DNA from: Gemmatimonadota bacterium
Lineage (GTDB): Bacteria > Gemmatimonadota > Gemmatimonadetes > Palauibacterales > Palauibacteraceae
Length of the DNA: 36,504 bases
Reading direction: 5' to 3'
NCBI GenBank assembly: GCA_029262175.1
Contig: JAJCZV010000075.1
Coordinates: forward strand, 5,001 to 41,504
Shown here: positions 35,056 through 36,504 of the stretch, one piece after another
Layout: each line of letters opens with the position of its first letter
Position numbering within the stretch: position 1 is the stretch's first letter
The notes under the pieces: generated by a model
Databases searched by the model: none
Seen by the model: only the letters and a program-made list of their open reading frames with translations
Told to the model about the DNA's origin: nothing
Made by a program: the position numbers and the translations under genes

Positions 35056-36504
35056 TCAAAGAGGCGTGCGTCCTAGAAGTCGAGCGTTGATGGCGACCAC
35101 AACGGTAGACAACGACATGAGTGCGGCCCCGATGGCCGGCGAAAGAAGAATGCCCGCTCCGTAGAGCACTCCGGCCGCGAGAGGTATGGCCACGACGTTG
35201 TAGCCAGTGGCCCACCACAGGTTCTGCACCATCTTCGAGTAGGTCGCGCGCGACAGCATGATCAGAGAGGCGACGTCTCGTGGATCGGAGCGAACCAGGA
35301 CGATATCGCCGCTCTCGATCGCTACGTCCGTACCGGCGCCGATCGCGATGCCGATATCTGCCTGGACGAGTGCGGGGGCGTCGTTGACCCCGTCGCCAAC
35401 CATCGCGACTCGGAGCCCACTGTCCTGCAGCTCCTTGATCCGCTCGGCTTTCTGATCCGGGAGGACCTCGGCGAAGTAATCGTCCAGCTCCAGCTCCTCC
35501 GCGACCCAGGCGGCAACCGCCTCCGCATCACCCGTGAGCATGATCGGCTTGATGCCCAGTTCGCGAAGCGCTCGCAACGCCTCGCGCGATTCCTCGCGGA
35601 TGATGTCCGCCAGAGCGACGGCACCCACGAGACTTCCGGCGACGAGCACGTAGACTACGGTCTTGCCCTGCGCGGCCGCCGCTGCCACGGCTTCATCATC
35701 CACGACCAAGTCGTTCTCTCGCAAGTAACCCGGGCTGACCACCATGACTTCTTGCTCTTCGACGGTTCCGGCCGCGCCCTTCCCGGGAATCGCGTGGAAG
35801 CCGCGCGGCGTCGGCACGTCGAACCCCTTGGCGACCGCCGCCGCGACGATCCCAGCCGCGATCGGGTGCTCCGATCGTGTCTCGAGAGAAGCGGCGATAC
35901 GAAGAACCTCATCAGCGTCGAAGTCCGCGAACGCGAAGACCTCGGTCACTCCGAACCGTCCTTCGGTCAGCGTACCTGTCTTGTCGAGGACGATCGCGTC
36001 GATGTCCTTCGCTCGCTCGAAAGCGGATCGATCACGGATCAAGAGGCCGCGACGAGCCGAGAGCGACGTAGACACGGACACGACCAACGGGATGGCGAGT
36101 CCCAACGCATGCGGGCACGTAATCACCATCACCGTGACCATACGCGACAGAGCGAACGAAAAGCCCTGTTCGCTCAGAACGAGCCATGCGACCAAGGTGA
36201 TCACTCCGGCCGTAATCGCTAGAATCGCCAGCCAACGCGCGGCCCGGTCCGCCAGGTCCTGCGTGCGCGAGCGCGACTTCTGTGCCTGCCGCACCATCTC
36301 GATGACCTGAGACAGGTAGGTCTCTTCACCCGTCTTGGAGACTTCGACGGTAATGGCCGACTCACCGTTTACCGAGCCGCCGATCAGCTCGTCGCCTTCC
36401 CCCTTCTCGATCGGCTGGCTCTCTCCCGTAAGGGCCGCCTGGTTCACGGAGGTTCGGCCTTCGACGATCATGCCGTCCACCGGCACCTTCTCACCGGGCT
36501 TCAC
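35056..36504 (-). CDS. CopB-like copper P-type ATPase, C-terminal part (5' end beyond the right edge)
   Basis: The last 482 residues or so of a heavy-metal P1B ATPase; the first codon seen is interior (VKPGEKVPVDG). The actuator TGES (visible residues 26-29), ion-site CPH in TM6 (ITCPHALGLAIPL), phosphorylated D174 in DKTGT, SEHP and GDGVNDAP motifs are all present. The TM7 YN and TM8 MSLST motifs with CPH place it in the P1B-3 (CopB) group, which exports copper and perhaps silver. N-terminal metal-binding regions, if any, are outside the window. It is separated from the accessory genes by the tRNA fragment region. Confidence 0.95.
   Translation of the reverse strand: MKPGEKVPVDGMIVEGRTSVNQAALTGESQPIEKGEGDELIGGSVNGESAITVEVSKTGEETYLSQVIEMVRQAQKSRSRTQDLADRAARWLAILAITAGVITLVAWLVLSEQGFSFALSRMVTVMVITCPHALGLAIPLVVSVSTSLSARRGLLIRDRSAFERAKDIDAIVLDKTGTLTEGRFGVTEVFAFADFDADEVLRIAASLETRSEHPIAAGIVAAAVAKGFDVPTPRGFHAIPGKGAAGTVEEQEVMVVSPGYLRENDLVVDDEAVAAAAAQGKTVVYVLVAGSLVGAVALADIIREESREALRALRELGIKPIMLTGDAEAVAAWVAEELELDDYFAEVLPDQKAERIKELQDSGLRVAMVGDGVNDAPALVQADIGIAIGAGTDVAIESGDIVLVRSDPRDVASLIMLSRATYSKMVQNLWWATGYNVVAIPLAAGVLYGAGILLSPAIGAALMSLSTVVVAINARLLGRTPL

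Noticed and set aside
34613..35164. Open frame starting MCGRYT, like the SRAP (YedK/HMCES) peptidase N-terminus
   Set aside because: Only six residues fit; the rest runs through the tRNA-Leu fragment and beyond with no SRAP motifs. It may be a chance match or a tiny remnant.

Overview
The window is high-GC bacterial chromosome with dense coding. It carries a Gram-negative outer-membrane barrel gene, a complete F-type ATP synthase operon, two periplasmic/lipoprotein genes and a DegP-type protease. An AtpF with a secretion-like N-terminus, an epsilon subunit without its helical domain, a deoC/ALDH16/NupC set and a DUF222-HNH gene together suggest a lineage such as Gemmatimonadota. This is inference by eye and the phylum is uncertain.

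Layout. 1-740 is the 5' part of a 23S rRNA gene on the minus strand. Its own leader (promoter-like boxes, hairpin, boxA) lies in 741-930, with no 16S rRNA or tRNA upstream in the window. 931-8937 (minus) is the ATP synthase operon in the order atpZ, atpI-like, atpB, atpE, atpF, atpH, atpA, atpG, atpD, atpC, followed by a small outer-membrane barrel gene. 9142-11465 (plus) is a MoxR ATPase and a CNNM/CBS membrane protein. An inverted-repeat cluster follows, then a prepilin peptidase and an rRNA/tRNA methyltransferase (minus) and thiD (plus).

14120-22039 is mostly a (deoxy)nucleoside-use locus: two concentrative nucleoside transporters in tandem, purine nucleoside phosphorylase, deoxyribose-phosphate aldolase and a two-domain ALDH16-type aldehyde dehydrogenase. 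An AlkD-like DNA glycosylase sits on the opposite strand in the middle. Together these could import nucleosides, release the base, cleave deoxyribose 5-phosphate to glyceraldehyde 3-phosphate and acetaldehyde, and oxidise the acetaldehyde. The pentomutase step is not in the window. A rhomboid protease heads the transporter operon.

22964-30430 (plus) holds a cupredoxin-like lipoprotein translationally coupled to a membrane GGDEF/EAL protein, then dnaK and a DegP/HtrA protease. From about 30660 to 35050 the character becomes accessory: a truncated HipA remnant behind two operator-like palindromes, an intact hipBA toxin-antitoxin pair with three 28-bp-phased operators, a DUF222-HNH nuclease gene and a 5' half of a tRNA-Leu. 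The window ends inside a CopB-like (CPH motif) copper P-type ATPase.

The most interesting signals are the phased hipBA operators, the operator-linked HipA fragment, the isolated 23S gene with its own leader, a dispersed intergenic repeat, the broken tRNA-Leu, and the coupled cupredoxin-EAL pair.
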